Origin: Virgibacillus natechei
Lineage (GTDB): Bacteria > Bacillota > Bacilli > Bacillales > Amphibacillaceae
NCBI RefSeq assembly: GCF_026013645.1
Contig: NZ_CP110224.1
Location: 2,666,001-2,730,000 of the forward strand
DNA length: 64,000 nt
Reading direction: 5' to 3'
Each line of letters opens with the position of its first letter. The first letter of the stretch is position 1. A model generated the notes under the pieces. The model was not told the DNA's origin, did not search any database, and saw only the letters and a program-made list of their open reading frames with translations. Shown here piece by piece: positions 1 to 8,417 of this stretch. The translations under genes and the position numbers were made by a program.

Positions 1-94
1 ACCAGTAAGACATAACCTCACCATTATTATATAACGTATGCAAGAATTCTAAGTCATCCTTTTCCAACGTTCGAAGTCCAACTGCTTCATCCAT
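1..94 (-). CDS. GNAT-family N-acetyltransferase, N-terminal fragment
   Basis: The first 31 codons of a gene that leaves the window on its left edge. The product begins MDEAVGLRTLEKDDLEFLHT and continues to a VMSYW segment. This is the opening of SpeG/RimJ-like GNAT acetyltransferases, which move an acetyl group from acetyl-CoA to an amine such as a polyamine or a protein N-terminus. A strong GGAGGTG site lies seven bases before the ATG at 92-94, which fixes the start. The acetyl-CoA motif is outside the window, so the substrate cannot be named. Confidence 0.7.
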   Translation of the reverse strand, partial: MDEAVGLRTLEKDDLEFLHTLYNNGEVMSYW

Positions 95-209
95 AAATTA
101 CAAACACCTCCGAAAAAATCTCATTCTTTTATCAATAATAGCACATTTACAGAAGGATGCTCAAAGCGATTCATTTAGAAAGGTCGTTTTGAAAAGTACT
201 TCGTATAAG

Positions 210-238
210 TTGACAAACGAAACGATATGTGAGACAAT
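210..238 (+). promoter_or_regulatory. possible sigma-A promoter ahead of a non-coding stretch
   Basis: TTGACA at 210-215 is followed after 17 bases by GACAAT at 233-238, a perfect -35 and a 4/6 -10. No ORF follows until the gene at 732, and a strong hairpin terminator sits at 606-639, so this could drive a non-coding transcript. Prediction only. Confidence 0.35.
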
Positions 239-432
239 ACTTAAGTTAAACAAATGAAGTAACAAATAAGTATATCTGGCATTCTACGTAATGTTTTTAA
301 AGATGCTTATTCACACTGGCGCGGCTTAGGGGTCGCAAGGACGTAAGAGCAGGTAGGGCTTACGTTGCTTAAGTTAGAGAACACCCAGTGGAACATGTAC
401 CGCGGTTAAAGTGAAATTTTAGACAGCTTGGG

Positions 433-530
433 TTTTGTTAAAGGATTCTTAGAAAGCGTTCTTTGCATTATTAGAAACCCTTATACTTTGGAGTGCATGC
501 TTGTACAGCAAACCCTTAGTTACACGTATG
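433..530 (+). repeat. dispersed repeat family R1, copy 1 (internally deleted)
   Basis: The segment opens with TTTGTTAAAGGATTCTTAGA and later carries TTTGGAGTGCATGC. Both blocks recur in the same order at 44582-44770, where about 70 more bases lie between them. A third, truncated copy is at 49848-49938. This copy therefore looks like a version that lost the central hairpin. Confidence 0.65.
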
Positions 531-605
531 CACATAAATGAAATTTCCCACCCGAATTAAACGGGATTAAAATAAAATAAAAACTTATGTGTTACTTTTG
601 AAATC

Positions 606-639
606 AAAGGGGTACTCTTATAGTAAGAGTACCCCTTTT
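606..639 (+). terminator. rho-independent terminator
   Basis: AAAGGGGTACTCTTA, a 3-base loop and TAAGAGTACCCCTTTT form a nearly perfect stem ending in T's. It can work in both directions and separates the non-coding stretch from the next gene. Confidence 0.8.
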
Positions 640-731
640 CCAATACATATGAATGAAAAGCAACTCCAATGGGAGCGACATACCACACACCACGTAAATC
701 CCATGAATAATGAATGAAAGAAGGTTTAAAA

Positions 732-1589
732 ATGACTCATTTACCACTTGGAACGATTCAAACAATGACGGTATTACGTAAAATTGACACAGGCTATGTG
801 TTGAAAAAAGGTATGGAGGAAGCGCTGCTCCATCATAATGAAACGGAGCATGAATTGGAGGTCGATCAGGACGTAGACGTCTTCTTATACAATGATAAAA
901 AAGGCCTCGTTATAGCAACCACCCAATTACCAGCTATTAGAATGGATGAATACGATTGGGCAGAGGTTACCGAAGTCGTTCCAAAATTAGGAGCCTTTGT
1001 CAAAATTGGCATTGGGTTGGAGATGCTTGTATCCGTAGATGACCTGCCGTTATTTGAAACAGTTTGGCCAAAAGCAGGAGACAAGCTATTCGTCACACTG
1101 GGAAAAGATCAAAAAGGGCGTTTGCTTGCTCTCCCGGCAACGGAAGGAATTATTGCAAGAGAAGTTGAACTTGCACCAGATGAATTGCTGAACCAACCTA
1201 TTAGCGGCCATGTTTATCATACGAACAGAGAAGGTTCCGCCTTTTTATCAAAAGATGATTATCGCGGTTTCATCCATCATACCGAACGAAAAGAGGAACC
1301 ACGGCTTGGAGAGTATGTACATGGACGTGTGATCGTAGTGAAAGACGATGGAACACTGAATGTTTCACTTAGACCACTTAAAAAGGACAGCATGGAGGAA
1401 GATGCTGCCGCTATCCTAGCCCACCTCGAGGAAAATGGCGGGGAAATCCCGTTCAACGACAAAAGTGATCCAGAAGATATTCGCGAAACATTTAACATCA
1501 GTAAAGCAGCTTTCAAACGCGCGCTCGGAAAGCTGATGAAAGAAGGAAAAATCGAACAGCATAATGGAAATACGCACATAAAAAAATAA
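732..1589 (+). CDS. cvfB: S1 RNA-binding protein of the CvfB/YitL family
   Basis: A 285-residue cytosolic protein with the CvfB layout: three S1-like OB-fold units (about residues 1-65, 66-140 and 145-220) followed by a winged helix (about 225-285). The third S1 unit is visible in the GEYVHGRVIVVKDDGTLNVS stretch. In Staphylococcus, CvfB binds RNA and affects virulence gene expression; YitL is the B. subtilis homologue. An in-frame ATG at 714 exists, but GAAAGAAGG lies seven bases before the ATG at 732, so the later start is preferred. The gene is monocistronic, between terminators at 606-639 and 1594-1629. Family is confident; the role in this organism is inferred. Confidence 0.88.
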   Translation: MTHLPLGTIQTMTVLRKIDTGYVLKKGMEEALLHHNETEHELEVDQDVDVFLYNDKKGLVIATTQLPAIRMDEYDWAEVTEVVPKLGAFVKIGIGLEMLVSVDDLPLFETVWPKAGDKLFVTLGKDQKGRLLALPATEGIIAREVELAPDELLNQPISGHVYHTNREGSAFLSKDDYRGFIHHTERKEEPRLGEYVHGRVIVVKDDGTLNVSLRPLKKDSMEEDAAAILAHLEENGGEIPFNDKSDPEDIRETFNISKAAFKRALGKLMKEGKIEQHNGNTHIKK

Positions 1590-1593
1590 TTTT

Positions 1594-1629
1594 AAAGCCA
1601 CAGAGCAACGAAAATCTGTGGCTTTTTTT
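1594..1629 (+). terminator. rho-independent terminator after cvfB
   Basis: AAAGCCACAGA and TCTGTGGCTTT form an 11-bp perfect stem with a 10-base loop, followed by a T run. It begins five bases after the cvfB stop codon. Confidence 0.9.
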
Positions 1630-1994
1630 GCGCATAAAAAAACTAAATGAGAAGTCTCAAATTTAAACATTATGTTAGCATTTTGTTAGTAAATCACTAA
1701 ATAGTCCTTATATATCAAGGGTTGGAACGGCAACTTACATCATGACGCCCATATACCAAACTCCTGTTGCTATATTCGCTACTGCTTTTTTTTACTACAT
1801 ATACCGATCCAAGATAACGGAAGCCAAGAACAAATATTCGTATCCTTTCATTGATGAACATCTTTTTAGTTACTTTTTTGTGACTTTTTAAAAGTCACAG
1901 TAGGTTGAAGGATATTTGTTGAATGAAAATAGAGCCTAAATTGCAATAGTAAATGCAACACCCTTTGTGAAACCGCTATATAAGGTTTTCCTGT

Positions 1995-2036
1995 AATTTG
2001 TTGGTGTTGGGGCCTAGGCCCCAACACCAACAAATT
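1995..2036. repeat. 42-bp perfect palindrome without a loop
   Basis: The half site AATTTGTTGGTGTTGGGGCC continues to T at the centre and is followed by its exact reverse complement, 21 + 21 bases with no spacer. It sits in the gene-free stretch 1630-2253, where no other ORF or recognisable feature was seen. It has a T-poor right flank, so it is not a typical terminator. It could form a cruciform or mark a short mobile palindrome. Confidence 0.9.
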
Positions 2037-2253
2037 TTGCGAACGCTTCGGCTGGAGTCCGCCTCTCCCTCTTTACATACCGTCAACTTCTAATAAGCCA
2101 ACGTTTGTAATTGTAATTTAGATATTGAATTTTGATTTCAGAAAACCCTTTAAATTAGGAAACCTTTTTAAAAGTAAAGTATCCACTTTTTGATGTTCAG
2201 TTTCCAATGACTCCATGATTTTGTATTTAGAAGTAATATAATTTAAAGTCGTA

Positions 2254-2637
2254 CTACTTATCTTTTGGTTCACTTTCAGCTTTCAGTTGATCGATTCTAG
2301 TTCTTCCCCATTCATACATCATTTCTATAATAGGTAGGAGAGTAAAGCCCAATTCTGTTATATAATATTCAACTTGTGGTGGAGAAACAGGATACACTTT
2401 CCGAGCAATTAACCCATCTTTCCTCAGTTCTTTTAGTTGGTTTGATAAAGTTTTATGGGATATATCTGTAAATAGACGTTCTAAATCACTATATCTAGTA
2501 GCGCCATCGACCCCTAAATGATATAAAATAACCACTTTCCATTTGCCGCTGAACATTGACAGTGTAAACTCTTTAGCACAATGGTAATCCCCATTTTCTA
2601 GACGTTTTCTGATACTATCCCTAAGCGTTTCAGCCAT
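2254..2637 (-). CDS. HxlR-family winged-helix transcriptional regulator
   Basis: A 127-residue DNA-binding protein. The HxlR domain fills nearly the whole chain: a cysteine near the N-terminus (residue 20, in YHCAKEF), FSGKWKVVILYHL, then the recognition region around KTLSNQLKELRKDGLI and the wing VSPPQVEYYITELG. HxlR proteins often sense reactive electrophiles through that N-terminal cysteine and control a nearby detoxification gene. The SDR gene upstream on the same strand (2826-3599) is a possible target, but no operator could be assigned. A damaged copy of the C-terminal half of such a gene lies at 8691-8811. Confidence 0.85.
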   Translation of the reverse strand: MAETLRDSIRKRLENGDYHCAKEFTLSMFSGKWKVVILYHLGVDGATRYSDLERLFTDISHKTLSNQLKELRKDGLIARKVYPVSPPQVEYYITELGFTLLPIIEMMYEWGRTRIDQLKAESEPKDK

Positions 2638-2705
2638 TTTACCATCGCCCTTCTTTCCTATAACACTTAGTTAAATAATCCTCTCTCTAAAACACAAGAC
2701 AAATT

Positions 2706-2738
2706 AAACCCCCTTCAATAAAGGAAGAGGGTTTTAAC
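2706..2738 (-). terminator. probable terminator after the SDR gene
   Basis: AAACCCCCTTC and GGAAGAGGGTTTT form an imperfect stem with a short A-rich loop, between the SDR stop and the HxlR start. The T run is short on the minus strand, so efficiency is uncertain. Confidence 0.55.
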
Positions 2739-2825
2739 TTACTATAGTTCCCTTTGTATTGGCATAGACAAGAAGACAAATGTAAGCAATTTGTTAACAA
2801 ACCATTTATTCAGTAACTCTGAAAG

Positions 2826-3599
2826 TTATTCAGCCCACTTCGCCAATCCAGCAGGACTTGTACCAGCCATGTAACCACCGTCAATAATAATGTTTTGGCC
2901 AGTGAGGTACAAACAGTCATCCGCAGACAAAGCATGAATAATAGCGACAGCCTCTTCTGGCTCCATGAATCGTCCTAAAGGCCAAGCGTATTTTGCAACC
3001 TTAACCTCAGTCTCAACACCTTCTGCGTAAAGCATCGGCGTATTCATAGAGCCTGGGGAGATACAATTGCAGCGTAGTCCACGATGAGCTTGTTCCATAG
3101 CTACAGTCTTGGTCAAATTGGTGATGGCTGCTTTAGATGGTCCATAAGCACCATATCCCGGCATGGCCGCGATATCACCAAGTGAGCTGGTGTTAACGAT
3201 GGCTGATTTATCCGGCATAATCGGCAATGCATATTTAATAGTATGGAATGTTCCGAAGTAATTGACATCCATTACTTTGCGTACATCTTTCATTTCCAAA
3301 TCCTCTACAGGAATTTCAGGAGTTATAGTGCCCGCACAGTTAACCAAAATATCAATGCGCCCGTGTTTTTCTTTGACGTTCTCCATAATCGACTTTACGG
3401 CCATCTCGTCAGTGACATCAAGCTGATGAAATTCGCATTTTCCAGGAAGACTGTCGGCAACTTCCTGTCCAAGTTCTGCCTTGATGTCTGTACCGATTAC
3501 ATAGGCGCCAGCTCCGACGAAACGGCGCAATACACCTTCACCCATACCTTGGGCAGTACCTACTACAAAAGCAACTTTACCAGTTAAATCAAAATACAT
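2826..3599 (-). CDS. short-chain dehydrogenase/reductase (SDR), NAD(P)-dependent
   Basis: A classical SDR of 257 residues. The N-terminal cofactor motif is GTAQGMG, a slight departure from TGxxxGxG. LVNCAG follows at about residue 90. The catalytic tetrad is visible as the Asn region, NTSS and YGPSK (Tyr-x3-Lys). The C-terminal part contains the usual SPGSMNTPM loop. The substrate cannot be read from the sequence; hydroxysteroid-type or acyl-alcohol dehydrogenases are the nearest descriptions. An earlier GTG at 3606-3608 is in frame, but GGAG lies eight bases before the ATG at 3597-3599. It lies between the HxlR and TetR genes on the same strand. Confidence 0.87.
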   Translation of the reverse strand: MYFDLTGKVAFVVGTAQGMGEGVLRRFVGAGAYVIGTDIKAELGQEVADSLPGKCEFHQLDVTDEMAVKSIMENVKEKHGRIDILVNCAGTITPEIPVEDLEMKDVRKVMDVNYFGTFHTIKYALPIMPDKSAIVNTSSLGDIAAMPGYGAYGPSKAAITNLTKTVAMEQAHRGLRCNCISPGSMNTPMLYAEGVETEVKVAKYAWPLGRFMEPEEAVAIIHALSADDCLYLTGQNIIIDGGYMAGTSPAGLAKWAE

Positions 3600-3829
3600 T
3601 CCTAACACTCCTTTTAATTGAGTTAAACAATCTTACTTAATAAAGTCTGGACCTATTTTACTATTTTGCATACTAATCATTGAAATAAGAAGGTGCAGCA
3701 ACAAAAAGCTGCTGGACAACTTTTATTCAAACTTTATTTAACTTATCATGAATCCCAGCAACAGTAACAGTAATAAATTCATGTAATGACCTACCAATTT
3801 CAATTGAATCGTTTAGGTGTCGACCATAA

Positions 3830-4396
3830 CTATTCTGTACAACTAATACCTTTCCAAAATATTTCAAATGAAGCATCTAGTGAGTGTTCATAAGATTGGC
3901 CAGTATTATAAAAAAGATGAACAATCAAACCATCAAAAAGCGTGACATAACCAAGGGTACATTCTTCTGCCCCTGAAGTGAATGCTTCTTTTTCAAACAC
4001 TTTTCTCACTTCGTTCTTAAATACATTGAAGTTGGTCAAATACCGGGAAGCCACAAATGTGTCGATTTCCATAGGCGGTGAATACGACATTAAATGTAGA
4101 AAATCGACAGTGGTATTTTCACTTGTCCGTCTTTTTATTTCCTTTAAGAAACGATAAAGCAACTCCTTGGAAGTAACATCCGGTTGATCTTTAAAATATG
4201 CTTGTATAAATTTAATTTCTTCTTCAATCACTTCGTCGTAGAGTTCAGTAAACAAGTCTCTTTTGGTTGGATAATGGTAGTAGATTGACTGTTTTCTCAT
4301 ACCTGCCTCTGTGGCAACCTGAGCCATTTTGACACCTTCATACCCATATCTGTGGAACTGATTGATTGCTGCTTGCTTAATTATTTGTTTGGACAT
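3830..4396 (-). CDS. TetR/AcrR-family transcriptional regulator
   Basis: A 188-residue regulator with an N-terminal helix-turn-helix (residues about 5-50: AAINQFHRYGYEGVKMAQVA then KQSIYYHYPTKRDLF), the TetR_N signature, and an all-helical C-terminal ligand domain. GGAGGT lies four bases before the ATG at 4394-4396. The start overlaps the end of the MFS pseudogene by 20 bases, so the two were probably translationally coupled in one operon. A perfect inverted repeat inside the promoter of that operon (5262-5279) is the likely autoregulatory operator. It presumably controlled the exporter and itself; the ligand is unknown. Confidence 0.88.
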   Translation of the reverse strand: MSKQIIKQAAINQFHRYGYEGVKMAQVATEAGMRKQSIYYHYPTKRDLFTELYDEVIEEEIKFIQAYFKDQPDVTSKELLYRFLKEIKRRTSENTTVDFLHLMSYSPPMEIDTFVASRYLTNFNVFKNEVRKVFEKEAFTSGAEECTLGYVTLFDGLIVHLFYNTGQSYEHSLDASFEIFWKGISCTE

Positions 4397-5206
4397 TATT
4401 ACCTCCATATTTCACTGATTTTCTTTTCACAATCAAGTGAACCATATAAATAACCAGAAGTACAACGTAAATTAGCATAGCGATGATATAGATAACTTGA
4501 TAGGAATCGGTCGCAACAACTGCCAATCCGAGAATTAATGAACCTCCCCCGATCCCTAAATCAAAGAAATTAAAGAAGGTGGCCGTGGCATCCTCATGTT
4601 CATGTTCTCCTACTAGGTTCAAACACCAAGTTTGAATCGCCGGTAATATGGCACCAAATCCAAATCCGTAAAAGACCGCTGCTGTCAGTAGCATAACGTC
4701 ACTAGCCGCTACATAGAGCAATAGTAACCCTACGATTGAAAAAAGAGAGCCCAGGATAATAATAATGGTTGGTCCATATTTATCAAATAACTTTCCTGAA
4801 ACAATACGGACAACGAAACTGGCCACAGCAATTAGGAAGAAAAACAGTCCTACTTGTGTAAATTCTCGTTCAAGTGCATAAAGCGAAAAGAAGGACATAA
4901 TCCCCCCCTGCAGCGATACCCACCAACAAAACTAATAGCCCTGGAAAGAGGACACGTTTCTCGAAAAATTTTATCTTCACATTGATTTCCTTGTCCATTT
5001 TCTTTCCTTCGGGTGTTCTCTTAATAAAGACCGCCATAATTACGGCCAGTATCAGAACAGCCATTCCGCCTAAGAACAATCGCTGGAAATCATACAATTC
5101 CAGCGTCAAAATACCAATCATCGGACCTACCGAGATGGCCACGGTTTCCCCGACCCCAAAATAGCCAATTCCTTCGCCTCTTCGCTCCTTAGGTTACGGG
5201 TTTCAT
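4377..5206 (-). pseudogene. MFS transporter, broken by an N-terminal deletion and a G-tract frameshift
   Basis: Major facilitator family remnant. The first ATG (5204-5206) has a good GGAGGAAG site, but it encodes only MKPVT before a stop. Out of that frame, the sequence then enters MFS residues normally found about 110 positions in (RRGEGIGYFG, the start of TM4). So an internal deletion seems to have removed TM1-TM3. A second lesion is at a run of seven G's on the coding strand (4902-4908): with six, the frame VGIAAGGIMSFFSLYALERE would be continuous. The C-terminal six transmembrane segments are otherwise intact. It sits directly before a tetR gene, typical of drug exporters. Loss of function is inferred. 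Confidence 0.8.
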
Positions 5207-5254
5207 TTCGAACTTCCTCCTAGATAATTTGTTCGTTCTTAGAACAACTATCAC

Positions 5255-5284
5255 AGTATATAACTGACTTTAGTCAGTTGTCAA
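5255..5284 (-). promoter_or_regulatory. sigma-A promoter with a TetR-type operator in its spacer
   Basis: On the minus strand TTGACA (5279-5284) and TATACT (5255-5260) are 18 bases apart. The spacer is occupied by AACTGACTTTAGTCAGTT (5262-5279, given as plus strand), an 8+8 inverted repeat with a TT centre. This geometry is classic for repressor occlusion. The promoter reads into the MFS remnant and the tetR gene. The TetR product of 3830-4396 is the likely binder, by inference. Confidence 0.75.
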
Positions 5285-5315
5285 CACTATTAAATTAGAT
5301 TTTATAATTAATTTA

Positions 5316-5335
5316 ATATGACTTTGGTCAGTTTA
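5316..5335. promoter_or_regulatory. possible second operator site
   Basis: TGACTTTGGTCAGT resembles the right part of the operator in the promoter at 5255-5284 (TGACTTTAGTCAGT) and lies about 50 bases upstream of it. It may be an auxiliary binding site for the same regulator. Confidence 0.45.
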
Positions 5336-5428
5336 ATTTTTATTTCAATAAATTTCTAGAGATATATAGAAGTATAGGATTCTTATTCTTGAGAGTGGAT
5401 CAACTGATTTATCAAAAAAAGAAGCTTC

Positions 5429-5608
5429 TTGGGTAGAAGCTTTCTAGTTCGTAAATTGTTGAATAAACTGCTGGATTTACAGCTATTGTTCATTTTAATC
5501 TATCTACTTGTAAGTGGGTTGTCGACAAGTGTCAGTGGATGGCTTGGAATTTTAGATTTCTCAATATTAGTAGGATTGATGATATTTTTTATGCATTTAT
5601 TTCTTTGA
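5429..5608 (+). CDS. possible small membrane protein or gene remnant
   Basis: A 59-codon open frame from a TTG, with no convincing ribosome binding site. It encodes a strongly hydrophobic peptide including LLFILIYLLVSGLSTSVSGW and a second hydrophobic run ending FFMHLFL. It could be a two-helix small membrane protein or the tail of a lost transporter gene. I do not recognise a family. The rest of 5340-6017 holds no feature that I can support. Confidence 0.3.
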   Translation: MGRSFLVRKLLNKLLDLQLLFILIYLLVSGLSTSVSGWLGILDFSILVGLMIFFMHLFL

Positions 5609-6134
5609 AGCTTTGCCTATAATAGAGACAGGGATTTAACCTAATAAGGATATTGAATAAAGCAAGAAGCTATGTCTCAAAGCCATTTTCATGATTTTTT
5701 GGACAGGCTTTTATATTTTATTTATTAGGAGATACAATTGACTACTTCTGATAACATCATGATATGTGAAAGAACATCCTGCTTAATCATTGTTATGAAT
5801 TGGTTCGATTTATGAATTATTTAACACCATAAAAGAAATATCCAAAAATCAGTTTTCACCTCTAATGTTTGGGGTGCAACACCTAAACACAACCTCTTCC
5901 TTTCTTGGTCCACTTTCATTCTCTTTCAAAGGTATTTTTATAAATTCTTTTCTTCTTTTTGGAGATATTTATTATCTCTGCCTTCTGGATAGATGTTTAA
6001 TGCATAATAAAAGTACAGAGTATTGCAACCAAAATGTTAGAAGGTTGTACAAATAAAAAAGGCTTGCCAGCCCTAACAAAATACCCTACCGTTAATAGCG
6101 ACTAAACAAATTAATGGTGGAGGTAAGTGAAAGG

Positions 6135-7613
6135 ATGTTAGCAATGCCTGAAGTTAATCATATCAAAAATTTACGTAATAATAAATCACTATCAATTAAT
6201 GAAATAGTAAAACGAACCGGTTTTGCTTGGAAAACCGTTAAGAAATACGCGGATGAAGATCAATTACCCGAGGAAAAAACACCATTTAAAAAGGGTATGA
6301 TGCATGAAGAAAAATGGGGAGAAATTGTATCTGACTGGCTAATGGAGGACCAAGCACTTAAAAAGAAATTGCGAAGGAATAATAAGAATATATTTAAACA
6401 ATTACAGTAATTAAAGTTCCCAGGTTCTTACCGAACCGTTTGTAACTTTATCGCTGAATGGAAAGACAAAATGTTAGATGAAACTGACACAGTAAAAGAG
6501 GAATATGACAGGTTAACACATCCCCCAGCGGAAGCACAGATAGACTTTGGAGTTACAGAAGTTGTACATGAAGGGAAAGTAAAAGATATCCATTGTCTGA
6601 TTTTGAGTTTCCCCTTTAGTAATGGAGGCTTTGTAACACCATTGCCAGCAGAAAATCAAGAGTGCTTTTTGGAAGGTATTAAACTACTTTTTGCACAAGT
6701 CGGCTTTGTTCCGAGGGAATTACGGTTAGATAATCTATCAGCAGCCGTTGTAAAGGCTAGAGGTCATGGTCAGGAAACCATTTTCACTGATGGTTTTCAA
6801 CGATTTGCCAGTCACTATGGATTTGAGCCAATAGCCTGTAATCCAAGAAAGGGAAACGAAAAAGGGCATGTAGAAAATAAGGTTGGTTACGTTCGATATA
6901 ATTTCTTTACGCCGTCACCGGTTGTTCAGGATTTGACGCACTTGCGTGAGTTATTGTTCAAACATTGTCAGGATGATCATTTAAGAATGCATTATAAAAA
7001 GGGAATTTGTATCGCTGATCTCATAAAGGAAGAAAAGAAATATGGTCTCGCATTACCTGAGAAAGAGTATCCAGTATTTAATAAAACGCTGGTTTCGGCT
7101 AATAAATATGGTGAGGTAAGAATTGATGGAAAGGAAATCCACATACCGAATAGTTATCACTATACACAATTGTACGTAATTAAGTACTGGGATGACTTTA
7201 AAGTGGTCTCTCCGCAAGGAGAAATGCTTTATAAGGGACCTAGACCATATATGAATCGTTCTAGAGAAATTCCATGGCAATCCATTTTGAAAAATTGGAT
7301 GAGGAAACCAAGATCAATTACCTATTCTAGATACTTCCCATATCTTCCAGGAAGAATCGCGCATCATTTGAATAGTGAATCAATGAAACTCAGAAAAGAA
7401 CGTGCCGACTGGTTACAGAGTTTAATAATAAAATACAGTATGCAAGAAATAGATGAGCGTTTCTATGAATTGTTAGCAGTAGATGATAAAGAAAATGGAA
7501 ATGAATCATTACATGATTCGATTGCACATCCGTATGATGTAAATTGGAGTATCTACGACTCCCTTCAACCTTTAAACCATTCGTTGAAAGGAGAGGAAGT
7601 AGAGAATGTCTAA
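6135..7613 (+). pseudogene. istA: IS21 transposase IstA interrupted by one in-frame TAA
   Basis: IstA is the DDE transposase of IS21. The first part (6135-6410) holds the helix-turn-helix: IKNLRNNKSLSINEIVKRTG then WKTVKKYA. Then TAA at 6408-6410 interrupts the frame, but the very same frame continues as LKFPGSYRTVCNFIAEWKDK into the catalytic part (from 6471: AEAQIDFG, LRLDNLSAAV, NPRKGNEKGHVENKVGYVR). So there is no frameshift, only one nonsense codon in about 490. The catalytic residues D, D and E are all downstream of the stop. ATG 6135 is chosen over 6114 because AAAGG and GGAGGT precede it. istB overlaps its end by eight bases. Confidence 0.82.
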
Positions 7614-8334
7614 TTTGATTAGAGAGAAATGCAAATCGTTACGTTTAGCATATGTTGCAGACATATATGAGCAGATTCCCTTCGAGAATCCTGAGCAGTA
7701 TATCTCGGCTTTATTACAACAGGAATTAGAACATAGAGAGGTAGCTAAAGGAGAGCGTTTGATCAAAAAGGCGAAATTCATGAATGAAAAAGATTTAGAG
7801 GATTACCGGTGGAGTGAACATATTCGTTTCCCTCCACAATTGGATAGAGAAAGTCTCGAATCACTATATTTTATCGATAAAAAAGAGAATCTAATTTTAA
7901 CAGGTGCACCTGGGACTGGAAAGTCTCATCTGGTTACAGCGCTTGGGCGGAAGGCATGTAGATCTGGATATGAAGTCCGTTTCTATCGAGTGGCTGATTT
8001 GGTAGAACTACTTGAAAAATCTTGGAGAGAAGGGCGCTTTCAAGCCTTACGCAACAGGTTTAATAAAGTAGATATGGTTATTTTAGACGAGATGGGATAT
8101 GTTCCATTTAGTAAGGAAGGCGCTGAATTATTATTCCAATTGATATCTGATTGGTATGAGAGGTCTAGCCTTGTGATTACCTCCAATTTGGAATTTAGTC
8201 AATGGAATAGAATATTTGTAGACGCACGTTTAACAGTTGCATTAGTGGATCGAGTTATTCACCACGCACACATTTTGAGCTTTACTGGAGATAGTTATCG
8301 CGTCACACATGCGCTTTCGAATCATCAATCATAA
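7606..8334 (+). CDS. istB: IS21 helper ATPase IstB
   Basis: A 242-residue AAA+ ATPase that assembles on DNA and directs the IstA transposase to its target. Walker A is GAPGTGKSH at about residue 103, Walker B is MVILDEMGY near 165, and sensor 1 is VITSNLEF. An N-terminal IstB_IS21 helical part precedes the ATPase. The ATG overlaps the istA stop (ATGTCTAA), the coupling typical of IS21 elements. The gene is intact, in contrast to istA. Confidence 0.92.
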   Translation: MSNLIREKCKSLRLAYVADIYEQIPFENPEQYISALLQQELEHREVAKGERLIKKAKFMNEKDLEDYRWSEHIRFPPQLDRESLESLYFIDKKENLILTGAPGTGKSHLVTALGRKACRSGYEVRFYRVADLVELLEKSWREGRFQALRNRFNKVDMVILDEMGYVPFSKEGAELLFQLISDWYERSSLVITSNLEFSQWNRIFVDARLTVALVDRVIHHAHILSFTGDSYRVTHALSNHQS

Positions 8335-8417
8335 TAAAATATGGGCTGGCAAAGTTCTAACCTTTTCATTGCAATCTTGTAACCTTTTAGGTTGCAAAAC
8401 ACAATAGCTAGCTAATT

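Larger units (their letters stand above)
245..639 (+). ncRNA. candidate structured non-coding RNA
   Basis: There is no credible ORF here, but the stretch lies between a plausible promoter (210-238) and a rho-independent terminator (606-639). Inside it, CACTGG at 314-319 can pair with CCAGTG at 385-390. That stem encloses a second one, ACGTAAG at 341-347 with CTTACGT at 359-365. CCGCGG at 400-405 could pair with GCGCGG at 319-324. From about 433 the sequence joins a dispersed repeat family also found near 44.6 and 49.9 kb. It does not match tmRNA, RNase P, 6S or SRP RNA as I know them. It may be a small RNA or only two adjacent repeats. Confidence 0.3.
6020..8403 (+). mobile_element. IS21-family insertion sequence, istA damaged
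   Basis: A complete-looking IS21 layout, istA followed by istB with an overlap. Both ends carry inverted sequences: TTGCAACC plus GTTAGAAG and, further in, TTGCCAGCCC on the left (6023-6073). The right end (8344-8397) has the same blocks in inverted order, GGGCTGGCAA and GGTTGCAA. The ends also contain repeated ATTGCAA/TTCTAACCTTTT-like blocks, as IS21 elements do. Outer limits and target duplication could not be fixed. The right end abuts the tail of a broken lysR-type gene. Transposition is probably dead unless the stop in istA is read through. Confidence 0.8.

Noticed and set aside
6114..6410. An independent 98-residue DNA-binding protein.
   Set aside because: The same frame continues past the TAA into IstA, so this is the front part of an interrupted istA.
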